Part shown: positions 1 to 8,665 of the stretch, piece after piece
Position numbering within the stretch: the first letter of the stretch is position 1
How the letters are laid out: each line of letters opens with the position of its first letter
From: Nocardia niwae NBRC 108934 = DSM 45340
Lineage (GTDB): Bacteria > Actinomycetota > Actinomycetes > Mycobacteriales > Mycobacteriaceae
Assembly: GCF_001613465.1 (NCBI RefSeq)
Contig: NZ_BDCK01000037.1
Location: 62,001-126,000, forward strand
Direction of reading: 5' to 3'
DNA: 64,000 bases
Program-made: the position numbers and the translations under genes
The notes under the pieces: generated by a model
What the model saw: only the letters and a program-made list of their open reading frames with translations
Told to the model about the DNA's origin: nothing
Databases searched by the model: none

Positions 1-1350
1 TGCACGGGTACCGGCTACGGCAAACGCGATGCGGAGATCGATCCCGGCAGCACTGAGCGGGTGCGGGCGAAGTTCCTCGTCGGCTGCGACGGCGGGCGCA
101 GCGTCGTGCGCACCGAGCTGGGAATCGATATGTCCGGCACCAGCTTTCCCGAGCGCTGGCTGGTCGTCGACCTGAAGGCGCGCGAGGGCGTCGACGCGTT
201 CCGGCACCTGCCCTACTTCGACTTCGTCTGCGACCCCGAGTTGCCCATCGTGTCCTGCCCGCAGCCGGATAGGCACCACCGCTTCGAGTTCATGCTGTGC
301 GACGGCCAGACCAAGGAGGAGATGGAGGACTCGGATACCGTGCGCCGCCACATCTCTCGCTACGTCGACCCCGACGAGGTCGAGGTGCTGCGCAAGCTCG
401 TCTACACCTTCAACGCCGTGGTAGCCGACCGCTGGCGCGAAGGCCGAATCCTGATCGCCGGCGACGCCGCGCACATGACCCCACAGTTCATCGGTCAGGG
501 TATGAATTCCGGCGTCCGCGACGCGGATAATCTGTCCTGGAAGCTGACCGCCATCCTGCGCCACGGCGCGGACCCGGCGATCCTGGACAGTTACGAGACC
601 GAGCGCCGACCACACGCCAAGGCCATGATCGACCTGTCGGTGTTCAACAAGAACGTCGTCTCCCTGGACAACCGCTTCCTCGCAGCCGCCCGCGACAGCC
701 TCATGTCCACCACGGTGCGGGTCCCCGGTCTCGGCGGCTGGATCCGCCAGGCGAAATTCAAACCCGCCCCACGCTTCCGCCGCGGCGCCTACCTGGGCCT
801 GCCCCGCCCGTGGATCCGCGGCGTGCAGGGCCGGCTGGCGCCGCAGCCGCAGGTGCGCAGCTACGACGGGCGCCACCTCCGGCTCGACGACTGCCTCGGC
901 GACGGGTTCGCCGTGCTCGGCTACGGGTCCGACCCGCGCCGCACCTTCTCCGCCGGGGACCTGGAAGTCCTGCGCGCACTCGATACCCGCTTCGTCACGG
1001 TCTACTCGCTGGGCGGGCGTCCGCAGGGGAAGCCGGGCGACGGCCGCGACGACCTCACCGACATCGAGGACCACACCGGTGCACTGGTGCGCTGGTTCCG
1101 CCGGGCCCGGGTTCACCCGGGCGGAGTCGTGCTGCTGCGCCCGGACCGGTACGTCTTCGGCACGGCAGCACCGCAGGAGAGCGCGACGCTGGTCGCCGCA
1201 CTCGACCGCCAGCTCCGCCTCCCTCCTCCGGTCCCCACCGAGGCCACAACACGCCGGGTGCCCGGATCCGCCGCGCCGCGGACGGCGGCGGTGCCCGACC
1301 CCGGGCCCGACATGCGCGCCGCTGCCGCTACTTCGTCGGAGCGGACCTGA
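1..1350 (+). CDS. FAD-dependent aromatic monooxygenase (MhpA-like), 5' end outside window
   Basis: The frame is open from base 1, so at least 449 C-terminal residues are present and the N-terminal Rossmann GxGxxG lies upstream of the window. The motif VGCDGGRSVVR (DG motif, FAD/NAD(P)H contact) and GDAAHMTPQFIGQGMNSG (second FAD-binding GD motif) are those of the flavoprotein hydroxylases acting on phenolic acids, closest in style to 3-(3-hydroxyphenyl)propionate hydroxylase. The C-terminal 130 residues look like the thioredoxin-like domain of this group (LLRPDRYVFG). The expected reaction is NADPH- and O2-dependent ring hydroxylation in the cytoplasm. The last 40 residues are low-complexity Pro/Ala/Arg. 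The substrate cannot be read from the sequence, and no ring-cleavage gene lies downstream in the window. Confidence 0.85.
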   Translation, partial: CTGTGYGKRDAEIDPGSTERVRAKFLVGCDGGRSVVRTELGIDMSGTSFPERWLVVDLKAREGVDAFRHLPYFDFVCDPELPIVSCPQPDRHHRFEFMLCDGQTKEEMEDSDTVRRHISRYVDPDEVEVLRKLVYTFNAVVADRWREGRILIAGDAAHMTPQFIGQGMNSGVRDADNLSWKLTAILRHGADPAILDSYETERRPHAKAMIDLSVFNKNVVSLDNRFLAAARDSLMSTTVRVPGLGGWIRQAKFKPAPRFRRGAYLGLPRPWIRGVQGRLAPQPQVRSYDGRHLRLDDCLGDGFAVLGYGSDPRRTFSAGDLEVLRALDTRFVTVYSLGGRPQGKPGDGRDDLTDIEDHTGALVRWFRRARVHPGGVVLLRPDRYVFGTAAPQESATLVAALDRQLRLPPPVPTEATTRRVPGSAAPRTAAVPDPGPDMRAAAATSSERT

Positions 1351-1966
1351 TCTTCCGACCTCGACCTACTCATCCGGCCACATCTCACACCGGCAGCGTG
1401 ATCGCTCTCCGGTTCGCCGTACGGTGAGAACTCCCCGGGGAGGTCCGGGTCCTATCGGACACCCACCGTTGGCAGGCGTCCGGTAGTCAGTCCAGGAGGG
1501 ATCGGCCGCCATTCCGCCGACCTGGTCGAATACGCAGCGAGCCGGGCCCCCGCCGGATAGCCGGACCCGCGCGGCACCCGCCGTCGTCTATCCGAGCGCC
1601 AGCATCGCCTCGGTGACCTCGCCGATGGCCGCGTCGGGGATCGCAGGGCGAGATCGAGTCCATGCCCACCTTGGTCTACCAGCGCATCGAGAAGAGCGGC
1701 CTGCCCCGAACGGGCCGGTCTCGTCGGTAGCCCGCGCCGGAGGAGTCGCGGGCGCGGCGCGGTGGTCGAACCTTCGAGCGCAGGCGGCCGCGAGTGCGTA
1801 CGGCATCCGGATGGTCCCCGTTCGGAAGCCACCGCTGAAGGGCGGAATGGATAGTCGGGTGGCGTTCGAGCTTGCCACACGCGCAGGTCCTTCGGTGGCG
1901 CTACCTATTGCCACTGCGGGGATTTCGTGTTTGCGAGCCGCCGAGCAACGGGTTAAGGATGGCTAC
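1351..1966. other. 616-base gap without a convincing gene
   Basis: Frames are open on both strands, including an in-frame N-terminal extension of the following P450, but none has recognisable motifs or a good ribosome binding site. The P450 alignment block begins only at 1967, so I treat this stretch as non-coding or decayed. It should hold the P450 promoter, which I cannot place. Confidence 0.5.
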
Positions 1967-3295
1967 ATGTCGCATGCCCCGATATCGCTGCGTGAACTCC
2001 CCCGGCTACGCACCCGCCACATCGCGCGAATCGGTGGACTGATGCGCCCCGGCACGCACCGTTCCCCTTTGCTGGAACTCGGCGAACGGTTCGTCGTCTC
2101 GCCGCCGGGATTCCCGACCATGCTGGTCACGTACGACATGGACGATGTGCGAGGACTGTTCGCCAACCACGACGACTTCTCGGTCGGGCAGGTACTGAGC
2201 CGCTTCTCCAGCCACGACATGATGTTCGGCAAGCAGACGTTGATCTTCCTCGACGGTGACGAACATCGCCGGGAACGTCAACTGTTCGCGCCGCCGTTCC
2301 AGAGCAAGGCACTCCGGTCCTATGAGGATCTCATGGTGGAGGTCGTTCAACGCGAACTGCCGACCTGGCCGGTTGGTGAACCGTTCGAGTTTCTGAAGGT
2401 CGGCTACGACCTGGCCATCGGCGTGCTGCTCGGCGTCGTCTTCGGCGACGTGGCTCCGGCCCGCAAGGACCGGCTGAAACAAGCGGTGAGCCGGTGGTTC
2501 GGGGAGATAGAAAGTCGCGGTTTTCTCGCCGTCACCTTGCTCACCCCGCTGGTCGGTGGCTACACGTTGCCCTACCCGCCGCTCAGCCGCCGCCAGTCCG
2601 AGGTCGACGCCCTCATCATCGAGGAAATCGCCGCGCGCCGGGCCACGCCCGGTGACCGGAACGGCCGGAAAGATGTGCTGTCACGGTATGTCGGCACCGA
2701 ACTGGATCAGCACGACGACGCCGCACTTGCCCGCAATATGCGCGGCATCCTGCTGGGCGCCTACGAGACCACCGCGATCACGCTCGGCTGGATCGCCGCC
2801 ATGCTGGCCGTCCACCCGGCAGCCATGGCCGAGCTCGACGCAGCCGTCGACGCAGGCGACTACACCCGGCTCGACACATACCTCGACGCCGTGGTCGCCG
2901 AAACCATGCGAATTCGCCCGGTGTCACCGTTCACCGGGCGGCGCGCACTGCGCGACACCGTGGTCAACGGAATCCAGGTGCCGAAGGGGGCCATCGTCAT
3001 CGTCCCGATTCTTCTCATTCACGAATCACCACGGCACTACCCGGACCCGCTGGTCTTCCGCCCTGAACGTTTCCTCGACGCGCCGCCGAACGGCCGCACC
3101 TGGCTGACCTTCGGCGCCGGCGCGCATCGCTGCCTGGGTGCTCAATTCGCCTTGGCGGAAGCGCGCATCCTCTTCCGCACCATCCTCGAGCATCGCCGCA
3201 TCGGGCCGGCCACCGGTCCCGTCGAACCCCCACGTCGCTATCACACCGGCCTCAGCCCCGCCCACAATGCCCGGATAACCCTGCATCCCCGCTGA
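1967..3295 (+). CDS. Cytochrome P450
   Basis: A 442-residue P450 of normal bacterial length. The I-helix oxygen-activation motif is GAYETT (264-269), the K-helix ExxR is E312-R315, the PERF-like motif is FRPERF, and the haem loop FGAGAHRCLG carries the thiolate ligand Cys389. I chose ATG 1967 because AAGGA sits 7 bases upstream and the family N-terminus starts there; an upstream in-frame start would add 118 residues without P450 features. It is followed by the prenyltransferase-terpene cyclase gene on the same strand, so oxidation of the terpene product is the likely role. A strong hairpin after the stop may separate the two transcripts. It needs a ferredoxin and reductase, and none is encoded in the window. 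Confidence 0.9.
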   Translation: MSHAPISLRELPRLRTRHIARIGGLMRPGTHRSPLLELGERFVVSPPGFPTMLVTYDMDDVRGLFANHDDFSVGQVLSRFSSHDMMFGKQTLIFLDGDEHRRERQLFAPPFQSKALRSYEDLMVEVVQRELPTWPVGEPFEFLKVGYDLAIGVLLGVVFGDVAPARKDRLKQAVSRWFGEIESRGFLAVTLLTPLVGGYTLPYPPLSRRQSEVDALIIEEIAARRATPGDRNGRKDVLSRYVGTELDQHDDAALARNMRGILLGAYETTAITLGWIAAMLAVHPAAMAELDAAVDAGDYTRLDTYLDAVVAETMRIRPVSPFTGRRALRDTVVNGIQVPKGAIVIVPILLIHESPRHYPDPLVFRPERFLDAPPNGRTWLTFGAGAHRCLGAQFALAEARILFRTILEHRRIGPATGPVEPPRRYHTGLSPAHNARITLHPR

Positions 3296-3355
3296 TCAGA
3301 CTCGCACCGCCGCAGGCTGATTCGCCATCGCCCATAGTCATCGATCATGTGTATT

Positions 3356-3381
3356 CGCGCGGCTGCCGGGGCAGCCGCGCG
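3356..3381 (+). terminator. Perfect GC-rich hairpin after the P450 gene
   Basis: CGCGCGGCTGCC is followed after two bases by its exact reverse complement, giving about an 11-bp stem with a tetraloop 60 bases past the P450 stop. There is no T-run, which is usual for actinobacterial terminators. It could equally be a processing or attenuation structure upstream of the terpene synthase gene. Confidence 0.5.
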
Positions 3382-3603
3382 ACCGCCCGAGCGCGCGCGG
3401 AGAAGAACTCCTGCCTGAGGTCGACCTGGCGAACGATCTGCGGGCCGGAAGACGGTGTAAGGACATCGCGCCGGGCTTGCGCACAACTGCGGCGCGGGCA
3501 TCAATTTCGGCCGATCCCAACATCTTCCGCGTCGAGGTGGTGTCGAATGGCCATTGATCGGCGGTGTTCTGGATGACCGATGCGACCAGTCAGGAGTGCC
3601 CGC

Positions 3604-5613
3604 GTGCCACGTGAAATAGATTCGGCTGTCTTTCCCCATCTGGATGCGGACCTGGACCGTGTCCGGGACGTTCTCGGACCCGTTCGGCTGGAGGGCAGGC
3701 CTGAACTGGCCGCACTCACGGATGAAGCGCCGGACACCTCTCGCCGCCTGGTCCGTCCCACATTGACCCTGTTGTCGTACTACCTGCTCACCGATCCCGC
3801 GGCCCCGGCCGACGACCGGGCGGTGCGCGCCGCCGCTGCCGTCGAGTTGCTGCATCTGGGCTCGCTCTACCACGACGATGTCATCGATCATGCATACGAG
3901 CGTCGCGGCCGTCCCAGTGCCAATGTGGTGTGGGGTTCGCATATGGCCGTGTTGGGTGGGGACTCCGTGATGCTCACCAGTGTGCGCATGCTGGCCGAAC
4001 TCGGCCGATGCGAAGTGCTATCGGGGGCGATCGCCGGTGAGCAGATGTGCGCGGGCATGGTGATCGAGGCCGCCGACCTCTACGTGGCCTCCCGCAGTGA
4101 GCAGTCCTACCTGGACGCGATCGACGGCAAGACGGCGGCTGTGCTCTCGCTGGCCTGCCGGGTAGGCGCGATGCAGGCCGGTCGGCCCGACGATCAGCAA
4201 GAGGCGTCGGCCCAGTTCGGACGATACTTCGGGCTGGCCTACCAGCTGTATGACGACATCCTCGATCTGACCTCCACCGCCGAAGAGATGGGCAAGCCGG
4301 TCAACGCGGATCTGTCCGCGGGCATCTACACACTGCCCGTGATCCGCGCGGCCGCCCGCGACCGAAGCCTTGCTCGCCTGTTGCAGAGCAGAATGACGCT
4401 CGAGCAAGCTGCGCGTGCCCGCGAGCTCGTCATCGCCTGCGGCGCCGTGGACGAAGCAAAGGCGGTGGCCGATGAGTTCATGGACCGGGCTGCCGATCAG
4501 CTCGCCGCTCTGCCCGTCGATCCGCGCGCTCGCCACGCGATCACCGCGTACGCCCGGTCCATACTCGACCGGCGAACTCGTGGTCGCGCGGCCTCTCAGC
4601 GGTCGACGCAGCCATCTCGAACCCACGGCGACGGGCTTCCGCCGCAGCTCGCGGGATGGTTGCGGAGCTGGCTGGTGGACACCGGTCTCGCCGTCTCCTC
4701 CGCCGAGGCGGACTACCACCGGTGGACGGGGGCGATCCAGATCCCGGCGCAGACGTTGGCCCCGGCCGCGAACGCGGCCCGCGAACAGACCGCCTACGCC
4801 ATGGCCGTGCTGGTCCTCGCCTGGGATGACCTTTTCGAGGATCCGCAGCTCAGCGACCCGGAAGCTGTGACCGCGCTGCGACGTGGCATGGTGGCAACGC
4901 TGCGCCAGGATCCGGAGAAACCGTGGCGCCCCGGAGCGATTCCGACGGCGTGGGCGAGCATATGGCCGCGCCTGCGCGAGGGCCGGACGATCCGCTGGCA
5001 GAAGCGGTTCCTCGACGGCATCGAGGAGTGGTTCGAAGCCGCCGAACGCGAAGCCCACCACCGCATCAGCGGCTATATCCCTTCCACGGCCGATTACCTG
5101 CCGATGCGGATGTCGACCAGTGGGATCGAAACCGCCATCGCCTGCATGGAGGTCTATCACGACCGGGAACTGCCATCGACGCTGCGCGAACACCCGGTGA
5201 TCCGCCGTCTCGAGGAACTGGCCTTCTGGGTCACCTTCGTGGAGAACGACCTGGTGGGACTGGATCAGGACGAGGCAGACGGAGTTCCCTACAACCTGGT
5301 GCGGGCTGTTCTTCACGAAACCGGTTGCACCCGCGGTGAAGCCGTGGACCAGGTGCGGCGCCAAGTGGCGGATCAGCGCGCCCAGCTCGAGGCGGTGATC
5401 CACTACGTCCCCGCGCTCCTGCGCGTTCTTCCCGGCCTGGCGGGTCAGGCGAAGGACTACGCGGAGATGTATGTGAACATCACGAGTGTGGGCCTCTGGG
5501 GGCGCGAGAGCGATCGGTACACGCAAGCCTCCGCTACCGTAGCGCCGGATCTCGAACGCTTGCGCCGTGAGGTCTACCTCCCGGCCGCCGAACCTGCTCC
5601 CACCGCGTCGTAA
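3604..5613 (+). CDS. Bifunctional isoprenyl diphosphate synthase-terpene cyclase fusion
   Basis: One 669-residue chain joins two terpene enzymes. Residues 1 to about 330 form a trans-isoprenyl diphosphate synthase: first Asp-rich motif DDVID (91-95) followed by RRGRP, GKTAAV, and second motif DDILD (217-221) followed by GKPVNADLSAGIYTLP. Small residues (Gly, Ser) 4-5 positions before the first motif suggest a C20 or longer product. After a Ser/Arg/Thr-rich linker (about 330-350), residues 355-660 form a class I terpene cyclase with DDLFE (408-412), a variant NSE motif NDLVGLDQDE (548-557) and a C-terminal RY pair (638-639). Both active sites look intact. GTG 3604 is favoured by CAGGAG 7 bases upstream; ATG 3580 would add 8 residues. 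The enzyme would make its own prenyl diphosphate and cyclise it for the neighbouring P450. Domain order is the reverse of fungal chimeric terpene synthases. Confidence 0.88.
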   Translation: MPREIDSAVFPHLDADLDRVRDVLGPVRLEGRPELAALTDEAPDTSRRLVRPTLTLLSYYLLTDPAAPADDRAVRAAAAVELLHLGSLYHDDVIDHAYERRGRPSANVVWGSHMAVLGGDSVMLTSVRMLAELGRCEVLSGAIAGEQMCAGMVIEAADLYVASRSEQSYLDAIDGKTAAVLSLACRVGAMQAGRPDDQQEASAQFGRYFGLAYQLYDDILDLTSTAEEMGKPVNADLSAGIYTLPVIRAAARDRSLARLLQSRMTLEQAARARELVIACGAVDEAKAVADEFMDRAADQLAALPVDPRARHAITAYARSILDRRTRGRAASQRSTQPSRTHGDGLPPQLAGWLRSWLVDTGLAVSSAEADYHRWTGAIQIPAQTLAPAANAAREQTAYAMAVLVLAWDDLFEDPQLSDPEAVTALRRGMVATLRQDPEKPWRPGAIPTAWASIWPRLREGRTIRWQKRFLDGIEEWFEAAEREAHHRISGYIPSTADYLPMRMSTSGIETAIACMEVYHDRELPSTLREHPVIRRLEELAFWVTFVENDLVGLDQDEADGVPYNLVRAVLHETGCTRGEAVDQVRRQVADQRAQLEAVIHYVPALLRVLPGLAGQAKDYAEMYVNITSVGLWGRESDRYTQASATVAPDLERLRREVYLPAAEPAPTAS

Positions 5614-5678
5614 GCCCCGCAGCCGGCGGCACAGAGTCACGTCCCGCGCCTCCACCTGCGGTCGTGCGGGATACCTCC

Positions 5679-6497
5679 TCAGTGGTTCGCCGGCTGTCCG
5701 GACTCCTTCCGGCCGGAGCGGCGCATCCACCTCGAAGGGCGAAGAGAGGAGCGGGTGCGCCGATGGAAAGCGATCAGACCGACGAGGGCGCTCGCGATGA
5801 ACCACGCCAGTTGTACGGCGAATCCCGTCCATGGCGTGGCGTCGGAGAAACCGGCCGTCGTCGAAGCCTGCATTGCCCCATAGGAGGGCAGCCAGCGCAC
5901 GAAATCGCTGTCGGCCCCAGCACTGGCGATGGGGTTCTGTACGGCCATGTCGAAACAGCTGATCATCGCGATGGCGAACATCCCCTCCACCTCGCGGCGC
6001 AGCAGCGCGCCGAGTGCCACCCCCAACGCCCCGTAGGTCATCGCCGCTCCGAATAGCGCCGCAGCGATCAGGGCAGGCTGCCGCGGCGACCAGTAACAGC
6101 AGATGACCGCCGTCGCGTACCCACAGACCACCACCGAGGCCACCACCAGGCAGGCGATCTTCGCCGAACCCAGAGCGACCCGGGGATACCCGGCCATCGA
6201 CAGACGCCGGTCGAATGCGCCGCTGCTGAACGTGGCCGCGAACATCATGAACCCTATGATCAGCGAGACCGCCATCAGGGCGCCGCTGACCTGAGCGAGC
6301 TGATTACCGTTGGCACGCAGCACCAGACCGGTGTCTCGAAGCCGGAACGGCACCTCGAGGTCGGTGACGGCCACGCGGACAATCGTGATCAAGAGGGGAA
6401 GGAAGACGGCAACCAACAGCATGGCGAACCGGTTACGCGCATGCTCGATGAGGCCGTAGCGCGTGGCGATCACGAACAGGCGCACACCATCGCTCAT
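5679..6497 (-). CDS. ABC-2 type transporter permease
   Basis: A 272-residue membrane protein with about six hydrophobic segments (for example FAMLLVAVFLPLLITIV, LMAVSLIIGFMMF, IACLVVASVVVCGYA and a last one at GFAVQLAWFIASALVG), the pattern of ABC-2 exporter permeases. ATG 6497 overlaps the TGA of the ATPase gene by four bases (ATGA), with GGAGAAG just upstream inside that gene, so the two are translationally coupled. The gene is convergent with the terpene synthase, whose stop is 65 bases away. Export of a terpenoid or self-resistance is a plausible inference from position only. Confidence 0.82.
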   Translation of the reverse strand: MSDGVRLFVIATRYGLIEHARNRFAMLLVAVFLPLLITIVRVAVTDLEVPFRLRDTGLVLRANGNQLAQVSGALMAVSLIIGFMMFAATFSSGAFDRRLSMAGYPRVALGSAKIACLVVASVVVCGYATAVICCYWSPRQPALIAAALFGAAMTYGALGVALGALLRREVEGMFAIAMISCFDMAVQNPIASAGADSDFVRWLPSYGAMQASTTAGFSDATPWTGFAVQLAWFIASALVGLIAFHRRTRSSLRPSRWMRRSGRKESGQPANH

Positions 6498-7102
6498 CCG
6501 GTCTTCTCCTGTCCGCCGCGCAAGACGCCGTCGCGCAACCGCCACACCTGATCCAGCTTGTCGGTGTCGTGAGCCAGATGCGAGACGACCAGAACCGAGC
6601 GGCCGGTGTCACGGAACTGCGCGACCAGATCCCAGAAACGCAGATACGTCTCCCAATCGAAACCCTGATACGGCTCATCCAGCAGCAGAACCTGCGGATC
6701 ATGCATCACCGCCAGCGTCAGGTTGAGCTTCTGCCGCGTGCCGCCGCTGAGCGTCCCGACCCGCTCATCGGCATATTCCGAGAAGCGCAAGATCTCCATG
6801 GCCTCCTCGGCGCGGCGCAGGTCCTGGATCGCATAGGCCGCGGCGAAGAGATTCAGGTGCTGACGCACCGTGAAGGCGTCGTTCAGGATCACCTGCTGAG
6901 GGCAGTAACCGAACGGTCCACGGTGGCGGACCATCCCCCGGTCCGGCTGCAGCTCTCCGGACAACACCTTCAACAGCGTCGACTTTCCCGCACCGTTCTC
7001 ACCGACGATGCCCACCAACGTCCCCGCAGGCAACACGAGATCGATGCCGCGCAGCACCGACCGTCTGCCGTATGCGTGGTGGATATCCTCCACCTCCATC
7101 AA
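6494..7102 (-). CDS. ABC transporter ATP-binding protein
   Basis: A compact 202-residue ATPase with all nucleotide-binding motifs: Walker A GENGAGKST, Q-loop YCPQQ, signature LSGGTRQKL, Walker B VLLLDEP and H-loop SHLAHD. At about 200 residues it lacks the C-terminal extension found in many drug-exporter ATPases. It would dimerise and power the permease encoded immediately downstream. Two consecutive ATG codons (7102 and 7099) open the gene and either could be used. It is the first gene of a two-gene minus-strand operon; the operon promoter should lie within 7103-7230. Confidence 0.88.
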   Translation of the reverse strand: MMEVEDIHHAYGRRSVLRGIDLVLPAGTLVGIVGENGAGKSTLLKVLSGELQPDRGMVRHRGPFGYCPQQVILNDAFTVRQHLNLFAAAYAIQDLRRAEEAMEILRFSEYADERVGTLSGGTRQKLNLTLAVMHDPQVLLLDEPYQGFDWETYLRFWDLVAQFRDTGRSVLVVSHLAHDTDKLDQVWRLRDGVLRGGQEKTG

Positions 7103-7229
7103 CGCCCCCTACCCGCCGCCGATCCAGTGGCCCGAAAGCGGCTCGAATGCTACCAATTGATACGAAACCCCGTGCCAGAACGTTTGTTTCGCGACGCGAT
7201 GCGTTCAATCTCACCGCAAGGATTTGCCG
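7103..7229. other. Upstream region of the ABC operon
   Basis: This is AT-richer than its surroundings (around 7140-7200) and contains no gene that I recognise. The rest of the gap up to 7602 holds only the MerR-like fragment listed next and low-complexity GC-rich sequence. Confidence 0.4.
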
Positions 7230-7379
7230 GTGACCTCTCATTCCGCTCCGATGTGCCGGGAACGCGACCGCATCACCGCCGCCATCACCGAACTGCACAC
7301 CTCACGCGCGATGCTCGACACCGTCCCCGGCGATGTCGCCACCCACGCCCGCGCCGACCGCGCCGCACCGCGAAACTGA
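7230..7379 (+). pseudogene. Possible C-terminal remnant of a MerR-family regulator
   Basis: The frame from GTG 7230 to TGA 7377-7379 encodes RERDRITAAITELHTSRAML followed by a short tail, which looks like the antiparallel coiled-coil end of MerR regulators. No helix-turn-helix precedes it and the upstream frame has no convincing start, so if the resemblance is real this is the tail of a deleted gene. The match is short, and chance similarity is possible. Confidence 0.3.
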
Positions 7380-7602
7380 TTCACCTCGCAGCCGACCATC
7401 CGGCCGAGGAAATCTGTCCGCCTCTTCACTCCCGGAAGCGCCGCAGCCGGGTCCGGCCCGGGTGCTGTCGAGACCTGAGCCCGTAGTCGGCCCGGCTGGA
7501 GAGTCACCGCCACGTCGCCCTCACCCCACGTCACCAGGTGCCCTGGGACGCTGTTCGACCTGGCTCAACGCTGCCGCGCCCGGCACCGAACCAGGTGCCG
7601 GT

Positions 7603-8538
7603 TCACGCGCCGAGATCGGTGGTGGCGCGGAAATCGCTGGGACGGATACCCCGATGCCGCTTGAACGCAGCACTGAAACCGAAAGCGTCCGCATAACCGA
7701 CGGCTTTCGCCACCTGCGCCACGGTGAGGCTTCGGTCGGCCAGGAGTTCCTCCGCCTCATCCATCCGGCATGCGGTGAGATACGCCAGGGGCGACTGCCC
7801 CATGACCTCGGAGAACCGCCGTGCGAACAGTGCCCGCGATACCCCGGCCTCGGCGGCCAGGGACGCGACCGTCCAACCGGCGGCCGGTCTTCCGTGCATG
7901 GCTTCCAACGCCGGCCCGACCACCGGATCGGCCGTCCCGCGATACCAACCCGGCGCGTCGGCGTCCAGTCCCTCGAACCAGTCGCGCAACGTGCACACCA
8001 GCGCCCAGTCCAGCAACCGGTCCATCATCGCCTGCGCTCCGGCCGGACGCCGGGCCGCGTCCGCGGCGATCGACTCCATCCACGCGCACACCTCCACATC
8101 GTCGGTCACGACCAGCACGGGTGGTACCGCACGCAGCAGCCGTTCGTGGCGGCGGCCCGACGCCCGATAGGCGCCCACGATCAGAGCGGTCTCACCGGCG
8201 GGGTCGTCTCCCCAGCGACCGCCGTCCAGCGCCGGATCGCATTTGGCGTCCGGCGCGAAGCAGGCGACCTCGTATTCCTGGTGCGGCAGGCCGACAGTAT
8301 CCGCGCGGTCGACGAGGACGAACGTCTCCGGGCCGCGCACGATCGCGGTGTCTCCCACCGTGATCCGGCGCTCTAGACCGCCCGGCAGCAGCAGGGTTCC
8401 CCCACCGCGCAGCACGGTGACCATGGTCAGCGGCGCTTCGTCGGCGAACCGGAGGCTCCACGGTGCTTCCAGGACCGCGGTGGTGAGCACAGCCCCCTCG
8501 GCTCGGATGCCGCTCAGCAGGTGGCTCAGTGGATCCAT
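7603..8538 (-). CDS. AraC-family transcriptional regulator
   Basis: A 311-residue protein with an N-terminal cupin-type ligand-sensing region (residues 1 to about 190) and a C-terminal AraC DNA-binding domain with two helix-turn-helices. The first is WTVASLAAEAGVSRALFARR and the second lies at LTVAQVAKAVGYADAFGFS, ending in the characteristic FKRHRGIRPSDFR. It is transcribed divergently from the quinone reductase-like gene at 8666 across a 127-base intergenic region, so it probably controls that gene. The ATG at 8538 has no clear ribosome binding site. The effector is unknown. Confidence 0.88.
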   Translation of the reverse strand: MDPLSHLLSGIRAEGAVLTTAVLEAPWSLRFADEAPLTMVTVLRGGGTLLLPGGLERRITVGDTAIVRGPETFVLVDRADTVGLPHQEYEVACFAPDAKCDPALDGGRWGDDPAGETALIVGAYRASGRRHERLLRAVPPVLVVTDDVEVCAWMESIAADAARRPAGAQAMMDRLLDWALVCTLRDWFEGLDADAPGWYRGTADPVVGPALEAMHGRPAAGWTVASLAAEAGVSRALFARRFSEVMGQSPLAYLTACRMDEAEELLADRSLTVAQVAKAVGYADAFGFSAAFKRHRGIRPSDFRATTDLGA

Positions 8539-8665
8539 ACCAACGAGGGTAGACGAACTCCTATCGAAAGTAGATCTTTACCCATAGATCGTCCAGGGCC
8601 CGGCGTGTGGAATGAACCCAGACCACAACCGATCGTCCGGAACTCCGGACCCGTAAGGAGGCCCC

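Noticed and set aside
1613..1966. N-terminal extension of the P450
   Set aside because: The 118 extra residues have no P450 similarity, and the good ribosome binding site belongs to ATG 1967.
3349..3576. Small Arg/Ser-rich frame between the P450 and terpene synthase genes
   Set aside because: It covers the hairpin at 3356-3381, has no ribosome binding site and a non-protein-like composition.
5642..5671. Weak stem TCCCGC/GCGGGA between the terpene synthase and permease genes
   Set aside because: It has only 6 bp with an 18-base loop, which is not convincing as a bidirectional terminator.
4018..5832. 604-codon antisense frame opposite the terpene synthase
   Set aside because: The plus strand carries the catalytic motifs; the antisense frame exists because GC-rich third positions suppress stops.
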